The position numbers and the translations under genes were made by a program. Positions 54,124-61,225 of a stretch of DNA of 64,000 nt are shown one piece after another. This DNA comes from Sphingobacterium endophyticum (GTDB taxonomy: Bacteria > Bacteroidota > Bacteroidia > Sphingobacteriales > Sphingobacteriaceae): contig NZ_SMMI01000018.1 in NCBI RefSeq assembly GCF_009733535.1, forward strand, positions 17,224 through 81,223. Direction: 5' to 3'. The notes under the pieces were generated by a model that was given only the letters and a program-made list of their open reading frames with translations, was not told where the DNA came from and searched no databases. How positions within the stretch are numbered: position 1 is the first letter of the stretch; every line of letters starts with the position of its first letter.

Positions 54124-54567
54124 TTATTTTTGTTCGTAAACTGAGTTTACTTCTGTGATTTTCCATCCGTCTTGATCTTGGATCATGGTCAAGTAGTCAG
54201 TACGTTTAAAGTTTGAGAAGTTTAAAGAAACCTTAGCTAGTGTATATTTTCCAGCAGTTTCAACAACTTGGTAGTCGGTGTCACAATTGAAGGTGATACC
54301 TTTTTGGATTTTCAACTGTTTGATATATGAAGCTCTAGCTATTGGAGCTTGTTTATATTCTGTATTGAATTTTTGGGTGAAATCTTTTCCGAAAAGATCG
54401 TCAACATGTTCAACATTTCCTTTTACCGTAGTGTTGATATATGCATCAACTACATTTTCTACGACTGCTGTGTTTAATTTGTCCTTGTCTTTATCAACTG
54501 CGAAAGCTGTAACTGAAGATGCGAATAATAGACCTGCGATTGCGAATGTTTTTACTAGATTTTTCAT
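54124..54567 (-). CDS. secreted lumazine-binding/NTF2-like protein
   Basis: 147 residues with a signal peptide (MKNLVKTFAIAGLLFASSVTAFA). The mature part has the NTF2-like/Lumazine_bd_2 pattern: VENVVDAYINTTVKGNVEHV, DDLFGKDFTQKFN, CDTDYQVVETAGKYTLAKVS, LTMIQDQDGWKITEVNSVYE (final strand W-K-I). Small secreted proteins of this kind are common in Bacteroidota; their function is unknown. Own promoter region and terminator. Confidence 0.85.
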   Translation of the reverse strand: MKNLVKTFAIAGLLFASSVTAFAVDKDKDKLNTAVVENVVDAYINTTVKGNVEHVDDLFGKDFTQKFNTEYKQAPIARASYIKQLKIQKGITFNCDTDYQVVETAGKYTLAKVSLNFSNFKRTDYLTMIQDQDGWKITEVNSVYEQK

Positions 54568-54772
54568 GACTTATTTTTTTTAGTGGTTGTACCTGTTATA
54601 TGTTTTTATTTATTATTTCTTATTTGATACACCAAAGGTATAGTCAAAAAAGACGCTATAACAGGCCAAATAGGCCAGTTCTTACAGTTTCTCGGTAAAA
54701 GAAGGAGTTGACTCGGTGAAAAATCATAAGGGAATGAAGCGAATTTTCACCGATGAAAAATCAGGGTAATTG

Positions 54773-55156
54773 TTATTTAGATTGGAGCATTTTGTAGCGA
54801 TGGTTCTTACCCCAGTACACCAATTGTTTGATAAGATCTTTCGAAGACCTGCCGTAATCCGTAATCCGATACTCTACTGTCTTAGGTTTGGTATTTAATT
54901 CTTCCCTCTCAACAAGCATGTTGACTTCAAGGTCTTTCAATTCTTTGGTCAATACCTTGGCAGAAATTCCTAATACTTCACGTTGGATCTTTTTAAATGT
55001 ATTCACTTCTTTTTCACGGGTGATGAGATAGTGTAGTATCAATAATTTCCATTTTCCACCTAAAATATCAAGTGTATCTCGCATCGCCAATAAGTTTTCC
55101 GTACAGGTAGGGGGATCGTTCTTTAGTGCCTTCATGAGTTTATTAATAGAAATCAA
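54773..55156 (-). CDS. HxlR family (MarR-like winged helix) transcriptional regulator
   Basis: 127 residues; an ATG at 55135 would begin seven residues later (MKALKNDPPTCTENLLAMRD) and is equally good. The HxlR pattern is complete: CTENLLAMRDTLDILGGKWK (Cys18-type sensor and G-G-K-W), KLLILHYLITREKEVNTFKK, VLGISAKVLTKELKDLEVNM, VEYRITDYGRSSKDLIKQLV. HxlR proteins respond to electrophiles or oxidants and autoregulate divergent promoters. It faces the pirin gene across 133 bases that contain a perfect palindromic operator candidate. Confidence 0.94.
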   Translation of the reverse strand: MISINKLMKALKNDPPTCTENLLAMRDTLDILGGKWKLLILHYLITREKEVNTFKKIQREVLGISAKVLTKELKDLEVNMLVEREELNTKPKTVEYRITDYGRSSKDLIKQLVYWGKNHRYKMLQSK

Positions 55157-55206
55157 TAATCGGATTAATTACTACAATTTATCCAAAACTTAATAGGTTT
55201 CCAAAT

Positions 55207-55220
55207 GGTAACTAGTTACC
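55207..55220. promoter_or_regulatory. palindromic operator candidate of the HxlR/pirin divergent promoters
   Basis: GGTAACTAGTTACC is a perfect 14-bp palindrome in the middle of the HxlR-pirin divergent region, preceded by the related half-site CCAAATGG. HxlR-family operators commonly contain GTAAC-type inverted repeats, so this is the obvious binding site. Confidence 0.75.
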
Positions 55221-55248
55221 GGGAGGCAACTCATACTAAGTGAGCGAG

Positions 55249-55272
55249 TTAATACATTTTAATTTGTATTAA
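55249..55272. promoter_or_regulatory. second inverted repeat in the pirin promoter
   Basis: TTAATACA (55249-55256), spacer TTTTAATT, TGTATTAA (55265-55272): perfect 8-bp arms 18 bases before the pirin ATG. It could be a second operator or a leader hairpin. Confidence 0.5.
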
Positions 55273-55289
55273 CAAAAGAAAGTACAGCC

Positions 55290-56165
55290 ATGAAAACTAG
55301 AAATATAGAAAAAGTATTACATCCGGGAACATTTAATTGGGTTGGTGATGCATTTTATTCCACATCATTTATCGGGAAAGACATTCCCAGAAAAAGGATG
55401 GATCCGTTTTTTGCATTAGGATATAATGCGGATATAGAATTTGAAAGTTCTGAGATACCAAGAGGTGTTGGAGCGCATCCACACAAGGGATTTGAAACGG
55501 TGACCTTGGCGTACAAAGGTAAAATTGCGCATGAAGACAGCATGGGCAACAAAGGAGTAATTAGCGAGGGAGATGTGCAATGGATGACTGCAGGTTCAGG
55601 AATTTTGCATCAAGAATATCATGAAGAGGAGTGGTCAAAAACTGGTGGACTATTTCAGATGGTCCAAATGTGGGTGAACTTGCCTGCTAAGGATAAAAAT
55701 ACAAAACCTCATTATCAGGATTTATTGGCAACAGAAATGACGAAAGTTAGCTTGGAGAATGAGGGAGGGGATATTCATGTAATAGCAGGAGAATATAAAG
55801 GTGCAAAAGGGAAAGCTACAACCTATTCGCCGATTCATTTATATAATGCCTATTTACATCAAGCTGGTAAGGCGGAGTTTACCCTACCTGAAGATTATAA
55901 TACTGCTATTTTGATTTTGGAGGGCATGGTAAAAGTAAATGGTCATACAACATTAACGAAAGATAGTTTTGCTATGTTCGAAAATGGAGGCGGAGATACT
56001 TTTATGTTGGAAGGTGTTTCTGAAGATAGTATTATTTTGATCTTGAGCGGAAAACCATTGAACGAACCGGTTGCACATTATGGTCCTTTTGTTATGAACA
56101 CACAAGAGGAGTTGGAGCAAGCCTTTCAAGAATTCAGAGAGGGGAAGTTTGGTGAGTTACGATAA
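55290..56165 (+). CDS. pirin family protein
   Basis: 291 residues with both cupin domains. The metal site is in HPHKGFETVTLAYKGKIAHE (H-P-H-x-x-x-E) and ILHQEYHEEEWSK. The conserved pirin start GDAFYSTSFIGKD and PFFALGYNADIEFE precede it. The C-terminal cupin lies around 180-285 (YNAYLHQAGKAEFTLPEDYN, FAMFENGGGDTFMLEGVSED, GPFVMNTQEELEQAFQEF). Bacterial pirins include quercetin dioxygenases and regulators of metabolism. It is the likely target of the HxlR regulator. Its last 32 bases overlap the convergent minus-strand gene. Confidence 0.94.
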   Translation: MKTRNIEKVLHPGTFNWVGDAFYSTSFIGKDIPRKRMDPFFALGYNADIEFESSEIPRGVGAHPHKGFETVTLAYKGKIAHEDSMGNKGVISEGDVQWMTAGSGILHQEYHEEEWSKTGGLFQMVQMWVNLPAKDKNTKPHYQDLLATEMTKVSLENEGGDIHVIAGEYKGAKGKATTYSPIHLYNAYLHQAGKAEFTLPEDYNTAILILEGMVKVNGHTTLTKDSFAMFENGGGDTFMLEGVSEDSIILILSGKPLNEPVAHYGPFVMNTQEELEQAFQEFREGKFGELR

Positions 56166-56559
56166 TTTTTTCAGCTTTTAGACGTATAATTCGGTCGCTG
56201 CAAAAATTCAATATAAGATCATCCGTTTCTTTTGGATCTTCTTGATTTATTAAAAAAGTATGGTTTTGACGGTAATCCGCAGGATAGAAAGTCAGTTCAC
56301 TTAAGATATGGTCGTCTGATAGATGTTCAGTAGATGGATCATTATTTTGGAAATAGGAATAATGATATGCTGTGAATATAATTTTAGAAAAGGGTAATTC
56401 TGCAGAAATATTATTGTTTAACCTTTGGAAAGGGATAATGATTTGGTCAGGATGAACCTCAAGATTGCTAATTGAAAAATTATAACAGTTGTGAAGGTCT
56501 ATTTCAAAGCCTTCATAGCATAAATAAATTAAGTTCTTAATCTTAAAGTTCGTAAGCAT
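56134..56559 (-). CDS. hypothetical protein overlapping pirin 3' end
   Basis: 141 residues from the ATG at 56559. An upstream ATG at 56589 lies inside the terminator hairpin at 56577-56611 and is rejected. The protein has short beta-strand-like segments (KIKNLIYLCYEGFEIDLHNC, LPFSKIIFTAYHYSYFQNND, RIIRLKAEKIIVTH) and no signal peptide; it resembles small cytoplasmic proteins of unknown function. It converges on, and overlaps, the pirin gene by 32 bases. The coding frame has no stop over its full length and sensible composition. Confidence 0.6.
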   Translation of the reverse strand: MLTNFKIKNLIYLCYEGFEIDLHNCYNFSISNLEVHPDQIIIPFQRLNNNISAELPFSKIIFTAYHYSYFQNNDPSTEHLSDDHILSELTFYPADYRQNHTFLINQEDPKETDDLILNFCSDRIIRLKAEKIIVTHQTSPL

Positions 56560-56576
56560 AACTAAATATAATAAAA

Positions 56577-56611
56577 AAGGAAGCCGCACCCAATTGGGTA
56601 CGGCTTCTTTA
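56577..56611 (-). terminator. intrinsic terminator of small secreted protein gene
   Basis: GAAGCCGTACCCAATTGGGT-type hairpin on the minus strand: outer arms AAGCCG/CGGCTT and inner ACCCAATTGGGT, followed by a T-run (plus-strand A-run at 56571-56578). It is positioned 18 bases past the stop of the gene at 56629. Confidence 0.85.
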
Positions 56612-56628
56612 CTAATATTTAATTGAGA

Positions 56629-56991
56629 TTAGAAGCTAATTACATAGCTTGCGTATGATTTTGAAGTTAAACTGTTGTTTGATTTCACATCAACCTGAAA
56701 AGAATTGTTTTCAATTTTTTCAGGACGATTTATAGTAAACTGACCATTATCAATAGAGGTATGAATCAATTCGTCATTGATTAAGATTTCTAAATGATCA
56801 TTAGTCTGATCACCGGACAATTTGAAGGTAAAATCAGTTTTGGTATTAGAAATTAATTCAAGTTTACCTTTTGGGTCAGCTTGAGGAATTTCCATTTGAT
56901 TGATATTTAATTCTGAAGGAATTTCTTTGGTTTCAGGGTTTCCAAAAAGTAAACTTCCGATAAACATGGCTGAAAAAAATAGTTCATTCAT
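56629..56991 (-). CDS. small secreted hypothetical protein
   Basis: 120 residues. The start MNELFFSAMFIGSLLFGNPE is a signal-peptide-like hydrophobic segment. The rest is polar with regular beta pattern (GKLELISNTKTDFTFKLSGD, LEILINDELIHTSIDNGQFT, NNSFQVDVKSNNSLTSKSYA), likely an Ig-like or beta-sandwich domain. No recognisable family. The small RNA candidate copy 2 sits 113 bases upstream on the same strand. Confidence 0.65.
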   Translation of the reverse strand: MNELFFSAMFIGSLLFGNPETKEIPSELNINQMEIPQADPKGKLELISNTKTDFTFKLSGDQTNDHLEILINDELIHTSIDNGQFTINRPEKIENNSFQVDVKSNNSLTSKSYASYVISF

Positions 56992-57103
56992 AAGTTTTGA
57001 ATTTTGTTATATGTTTAATTAATCTATTGTAATAACGATGTTACAAATTAGATTATTGCATTTACTATGCCAAAAGTGAGTTTTTAAGGTTTTTTAACAG
57101 GTA

Positions 57104-57242
57104 TAAAAATAAAAATCCTGAGCTGGGGAAGCTCAGGATTTTACCAAACCAATTATTAACCTAAATTATGAAATTACTCTTTTATTACTCTTTGCTATTA
57201 TTAACGCAATCAAAATACATATGTTATGTACAGCGATATTGA
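57104..57242 (-). ncRNA. candidate small RNA, copy 2 of 2, with intrinsic terminator
   Basis: On the minus strand it ends in a 13-bp hairpin (arms 57112-57124 and 57130-57142, loop of five) followed by TTTTTATTTTTATA. The 38 bases 57139-57176 before the hairpin are identical to copy 1 (19326-19363). A 21-base block at 57241-57261 shares 18 positions with 19439-19459 and, read on the minus strand as CTTTGTTAAAAATTGTTAAT, has a TTTG box of the Bacteroidota -33 type. The loop sequence and the middle 64 bases differ from copy 1, so function rather than recent duplication seems to preserve the core. Confidence 0.55.
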
Positions 57243-57294
57243 TTAACAATTTTTAACAAAGAATTATTGAGTTTCAGTAATTCTGGTAAATAAT

Positions 57295-57708
57295 TTATTT
57301 ATCTCTTAAAACTAAGTTTTTAGCGAAGTAAGCCATTGGGAAATAAGCGAAAACCAAATCGACGAATGTGTACCAGATAGGTGAAGGCAACATAAAAATA
57401 GAAGCCAATCCGCCTAAATAGAAAAACACAGCAATTATCATAGCGTAAGTTAGCTTATTGTTAGGTGCGATCCATGAAGCAACTAAAGCACCTGCGAAGG
57501 TTCCTAAAGCATGAGCTAAAAAGGGGAATAGAAAATGCTTTGGTTCAAAAAGATGCATAGCAGCGCTCAATCCTTCGGCTGTACTTACATCTGCACCCTC
57601 AGGTGGTGGAATTACATTTGGACTAATATTGATAAGTGCCATATTAACAACACTTCCGATTACTATACCTAAAACAACAGCTAGGATCTTTCTAAAAATG
57701 GGATTCAT
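57295..57708 (-). CDS. small integral membrane protein
   Basis: 137 residues with four predicted helices: ILAVVLGIVIGSVVNMALIN (about 8-27), FLFPFLAHALGTFAGALVAS (about 59-78), LTYAMIIAVFFYLGGLASIF (about 85-104) and YTFVDLVFAYFPMAYFAKNL (about 112-131). A proline-rich loop (SPNVIPPPEGADVSTAEGLS) follows the first helix. Similar short proteins occur widely in Bacteroidota and have no assigned function. Standalone. Confidence 0.85.
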   Translation of the reverse strand: MNPIFRKILAVVLGIVIGSVVNMALINISPNVIPPPEGADVSTAEGLSAAMHLFEPKHFLFPFLAHALGTFAGALVASWIAPNNKLTYAMIIAVFFYLGGLASIFMLPSPIWYTFVDLVFAYFPMAYFAKNLVLRDK

Positions 57709-57822
57709 TTGGATTAATAAATTATTTGATTAGAATGCAAATGTATATCAAAATCCAATTGAAAAACCAGTTGTTAAAAAATAATGTTTTGTTAAGAATT
57801 AAATCTGTATTAAAAATGCTGA

Positions 57823-58182
57823 TTATTGTGATAGTTTTATTTTAGCAGTTTCAACGGAATCAAGAAAATTGACTGATTTACCTTTGTTGCTTTCAAAAAT
57901 AAAATCCTTTAAACTCTTACTATCATATTTGCTGAAGTTACCAACAATTGCCAGCCTTACTCGGTATGTAGAAAATTTTTGGAGAATTTCACCAGCGATT
58001 TTAGTTTTCAGGTTGAAAAAATCTGGATGAATATTTTTTTCATGAATAATTAATCTGTCATAACCCTGATAATAAATATCGCCCATTACATCTTTTCCGT
58101 CTTCAGCTGTTTTCCAGATGTAATCATTCGCTCTTATTTCAGCAATTTGCTGATTATTAAGTGAATGTTTAATCAATTCCAT
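57823..58182 (-). CDS. DUF4180 protein
   Basis: 119 residues. DUF4180 features are evident: KDVMGDIYYQGYDRLIIHEK, NIHPDFFNLKTKIAGEILQK (D-F-F-x-L-x-x-x-x-A-G-E-I-L-Q-K), YRVRLAIVGNFSKYDSKSLK, DFIFESNKGKSVNF. A small cytoplasmic alpha/beta protein of unknown function, often found near regulators. Stand-alone here. Confidence 0.9.
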   Translation of the reverse strand: MELIKHSLNNQQIAEIRANDYIWKTAEDGKDVMGDIYYQGYDRLIIHEKNIHPDFFNLKTKIAGEILQKFSTYRVRLAIVGNFSKYDSKSLKDFIFESNKGKSVNFLDSVETAKIKLSQ

Positions 58183-58262
58183 TTTTTTATTTGTTTTTCG
58201 TCATAAACATAATAAATCTCTTGGAATAAAGAGGATAGATTTGGAGCAATAAATGATTAGGA

Positions 58263-58300
58263 AAGAAAAAGAAACCCCGCTTAAGGGATCTAAACGGGGT
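58263..58300 (-). terminator. weak terminator of the DUF2892 gene
   Basis: ACCCCG (58274-58279) pairs with CGGGGT (58295-58300); an internal CTTAAGGGATC loop separates the arms, and an A-rich run on the plus-strand side gives a T-rich tract on the minus strand. A short stem, so moderate strength. Confidence 0.6.
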
Positions 58301-58335
58301 AAGGTATAAAGATAATAGTTATTTTGATTTTCCTT

Positions 58336-58548
58336 TTAATGTGCAGCTTTCTTTCTGCAGGTTGATATTCCAAGCAAACTGTATAATGGGCAGAAGCCAA
58401 TTAAGCTAGTCAGAATGAATATGCCAGCTACAACTAATAGAACGATAGCTAAGGTTCCAGAAATAATTTTTGTAAAGAATAATACAGCAATAATAATAGC
58501 TAATATTATTCTAATTGTTTTGTCTTGTGAACCCATATTTGTTTTCAT
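58336..58548 (-). CDS. DUF2892 small membrane protein
   Basis: 70 residues. Core pattern of DUF2892: DKTIRIILAIIIAVLFFTKI, IVLLVVAGIFILTSLIGFCP, LYSLLGISTC. Two helices with a short turn, ending in a Cys-containing tail. Often linked to rhodanese or redox genes; here the neighbour is a Crp/Fnr-type regulator on the same strand, 70 bases upstream, which may control it. Confidence 0.92.
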   Translation of the reverse strand: MKTNMGSQDKTIRIILAIIIAVLFFTKIISGTLAIVLLVVAGIFILTSLIGFCPLYSLLGISTCRKKAAH

Positions 58549-58618
58549 AGATTTTTGATTTTGGGTTGAACACTAAAACAAAAATGCTATATATATAGGT
58601 GTTTGTCAGTGACTTTTA

Positions 58619-59245
58619 TCACATTGGAGAGAAAATTTCTACTTTATTTCTAAAAAGTTTCAAAATACCTTTTTGTTCCAACTGTTTTAACAATCTAGAA
58701 ATAACTTCTCGCGAGGTAGAGAGCTCATTAGCAATCTCTTGATGGGTAATGTGAAGTATATTAGATTGAACAGCAGCAGATTTAATTTTTAAATATTCGA
58801 TAAGTCTTTCATCAATTTTTTTGAAGGCAACGCTGTCTAAGGCATTTATGATTTCATCATAACGATTGTCCATGGTACGAAGTACGAACATCCTCCAGCT
58901 GGCATAACTGTCATACCATTTTGTTGAGATAGAGGAGGGGATAGCAATAAGTTCAACTCGTTCCTCAGCAATAGCTTTGATATTGCTTAATTTGTTCATT
59001 AATGATGTGGAAAGGGATACTGCGCAGCTTTGCCCTGATTTGATATAATATAAAATCAATTCATTTCCTTCACTAGTTTCTCTAATTACTTTAATCGTAC
59101 CCTTAATCAAAAGTGGGATCACCTTTATATATTTATTGGGCTCGACTATCAAATCGCCAGGATTAAATTCTAATCTGGTACCAACCTGATCAAATTCTGC
59201 CCGAAGTCCCTGCTCTAGAAGAAAATCAAATTTCTTGTTTATCAT
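58619..59245 (-). CDS. Crp/Fnr family transcriptional regulator
   Basis: 208 residues, full length. Cyclic-nucleotide-binding-like domain: FNPGDLIVEPNKYIKVIPLL, IKGTIKVIRETSEGNELILY, YIKSGQSCAVSLSTSLMNKL (a Cys at about 75 in the region where some Bacteroidota members sense redox). C-terminal winged helix: ILHITHQEIANELSTSREVI, SRLLKQLEQKGILKLFRNKV, where S-T-S-R-E-V-I-S-R-L is the recognition helix. It heads the minus-strand pair with DUF2892. Confidence 0.95.
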   Translation of the reverse strand: MINKKFDFLLEQGLRAEFDQVGTRLEFNPGDLIVEPNKYIKVIPLLIKGTIKVIRETSEGNELILYYIKSGQSCAVSLSTSLMNKLSNIKAIAEERVELIAIPSSISTKWYDSYASWRMFVLRTMDNRYDEIINALDSVAFKKIDERLIEYLKIKSAAVQSNILHITHQEIANELSTSREVISRLLKQLEQKGILKLFRNKVEIFSPM

Positions 59246-59629
59246 TTTGAAAATAGTTGTGTGAATACTTGATGATGAAACTATATTAATGTTTAAACAA
59301 TAAATATAGATAATGGGAAAATAAGTCCATCTTTATCTATCCAAAATATAAAAAATATTAGGATTTCGGCTACAAAGTATGGCTTAATTGGATTAATATT
59401 TGCTTTAAATATTAATATTAGCCATTAATTTGTCCTGATAATAAAAAAAATCTTTAAGTTGAACAGAAATTTAATTGAGTTAAAGAAATCGGTAATTACT
59501 TTACATTTTTAAGATCAAGTAAATAACTGTTGCTATTGTATTCAAAATAATAACCACGATTTACAATTGTAAGTAAGTTTGTTCAATAATTTCTTTAAAA
59601 TGATTATAGCCATTGTTGCTATTCTTCAT
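59246..59629. promoter_or_regulatory. intergenic region between VIT1-like and Crp genes with an inverted repeat
   Basis: 384 bases, very AT-rich. TTAATATTT (59393-59401), spacer GCTTT, AAATATTAA (59407-59415) is a perfect 9-bp inverted repeat about 150 bases upstream of the Crp-type gene. No coding frame, and no other structure that stands out. Confidence 0.4.
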
Positions 59630-60331
59630 CTAAACATTGACTCCAAAGATATAACCCACTAATGCTGATAATCCCATGGCGATTGTTCCCCAAATGACAA
59701 TTCTTATCACGGCTTTTGATATACTAGATCCACCCGTTTTTGCTGATACTGCACCTAATATTATTAGGGAGAGAATAGTAAAACCATAAAGGTAGTATTC
59801 CATATTATTTACAGGGGCAAAAAAGACAACGAGCAGCGGCAAGATTCCTCCTGCGGTAAAAGCGGCTCCAGATGCTAATGCAGCCTGAATAGGATTAGCC
59901 TGATTAATTTCTGTAATTCCGAGTTCATCCCTGACATGGGCAGCTAATGCATCTTGATCTGTTAATTCTTTTGCCACGAGTAAAGCTGTTTCTTGTTTTA
60001 GACCACGCTGTTCATAAATTCTGGCTAACATTTGGAGTTCAAGTTCTGGCATTTCGGCTAATTCTGCTGCTTCTCTTTTAATATCAGCCTTTTCAATGTC
60101 TGTTAGTGAACTTACTGAAACGTATTCTCCTGCTGCCATAGATAAAGCTCCAGCCACCACACTGGCAATGGTTGCCAAAAGGATAGGATCCTTGGTACTA
60201 CTCGCCGTCGCGATACCAATTGCCAGACTAGATACTGAAATTATACCATCGTTCGCACCTAAAACCGCTGCTCTAAGCCAATTGCTGCGATTTATATAAT
60301 GAGGGTCTAGGTAGTTTTCTAAGGTTAGCAT
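59630..60331 (-). CDS. VIT1/CCC1 family iron or manganese transporter
   Basis: 233 residues. The family start is present (HYINRSNWLRAAVLGANDGI, ISVSSLAIGIATASS). A second helix region has IASVVAGALSMAAGEYVSVS. The cytoplasmic loop ERKA-type region (DIEKADIKREAAELAEMPEL, MLARIYEQRGLKQETALLVA) is the glutamate-rich metal-binding domain. The three C-terminal helices follow (AALASGAAFTAGGILPLLVV, LSIIILGAVSA-like, VIRIVIWGTIAMGLSALVGY). It would export or sequester Fe2+ or Mn2+ with H+ exchange. Stand-alone; the Crp gene lies downstream on the same strand. Confidence 0.93.
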   Translation of the reverse strand: MLTLENYLDPHYINRSNWLRAAVLGANDGIISVSSLAIGIATASSTKDPILLATIASVVAGALSMAAGEYVSVSSLTDIEKADIKREAAELAEMPELELQMLARIYEQRGLKQETALLVAKELTDQDALAAHVRDELGITEINQANPIQAALASGAAFTAGGILPLLVVFFAPVNNMEYYLYGFTILSLIILGAVSAKTGGSSISKAVIRIVIWGTIAMGLSALVGYIFGVNV

Positions 60332-60361
60332 TTTTGTTTTTTTTAAAATAGATGAATATTT

Positions 60362-61222
60362 TTATAGTTTAAATTTTGGTTGATATATATTTTTTGAAAA
60401 TGATACAACTTCTTTAAAAAGATCTTTTAACAATTCTAAGTTGGATATTAAAGATTTTTTAGAAGTTAAGATATTAACAATTTTTTGATTCAATCTTTTG
60501 GGACAAATTGATAATTTTTCTAAAATTTCAGGAGCATTCTTGTCTCCAATTGGATAGACTTCATTTAATGCAAAGAGGCCGTTTACTAATGATTTTAATG
60601 TCCTGCTGAAACAGCCGAACGTATTATAATAATCTTCGTTATTCGCATATTGAAATGCCATCTTTATGCTGAATTCTGCCGACCATAAAGAATCTTGGAT
60701 AATGGTATTCTTTAGAGATTCAGGATATGTCTTAATCAATGATTTCAGGTATATGAGAATATTCTGGGGATCATATTGAGGAATACAGTTTTCTATTTCT
60801 GCCAAATAGAAGATAGATGAGAAGCCAAAAGGAGGCTGTTGGTCAAAATTATTTTCCCAGATACCATCTTGAGCGTTTTGGATAGTTCTTCTGACTTGAT
60901 TGATGTTTCTGTAAAGAAAATCTACTTTCCCTGCAGAGGTTTCAATCCACGCACCTCCGTTTACCCAAGGCCCCCATTCATAAAAATCAGTAACTACAGG
61001 CGTTTTATCTACTGCATATTTTTTTGCAACTAATTTAATTTCATCTATTGAAAAGGGATGGTTTTCATGATAGTATATGCCTATATCCAAGTCAGAATTA
61101 GAAGTTGCTCTACCTGTTGCATATGAACCTCCTAGGACAATGGCAGAAATATTATCGATTTTTTGCAGATCTGAACAGATATTTTCTAATGTTTTTTGCT
61201 TTTCAGGAGGTATGAGCATCAT
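60362..61222 (-). CDS. nucleotidyltransferase domain protein (MNT-like)
   Basis: 286 residues. The nucleotidyltransferase signature is clear: AIVLGGSYATGRATSNSDLD then IGIYYHEN (G-S-x9-10-D-x-D, about 33-53), with a later metal-site Asp in KVDFLYRNINQV. The C-terminal half is helical (IYLKSLIKTYPESLKNTIIQ, AEFSIKMAFQYANNEDYYNT), like the helper domain of aminoglycoside/antitoxin-type nucleotidyltransferases. No partner HEPN gene is adjacent, so it is not a standard MNT-HEPN pair. The 3-base spacing to the next gene upstream shows an operon. Confidence 0.85.
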   Translation of the reverse strand: MMLIPPEKQKTLENICSDLQKIDNISAIVLGGSYATGRATSNSDLDIGIYYHENHPFSIDEIKLVAKKYAVDKTPVVTDFYEWGPWVNGGAWIETSAGKVDFLYRNINQVRRTIQNAQDGIWENNFDQQPPFGFSSIFYLAEIENCIPQYDPQNILIYLKSLIKTYPESLKNTIIQDSLWSAEFSIKMAFQYANNEDYYNTFGCFSRTLKSLVNGLFALNEVYPIGDKNAPEILEKLSICPKRLNQKIVNILTSKKSLISNLELLKDLFKEVVSFSKNIYQPKFKL

Positions 61223-61225
61223 CGT

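Noticed and set aside
60362..61222. MNT-HEPN toxin-antitoxin module
   Set aside because: The nucleotidyltransferase motif is present, but the neighbouring gene is a membrane protein and no HEPN-like R-x4-6-H gene is adjacent.
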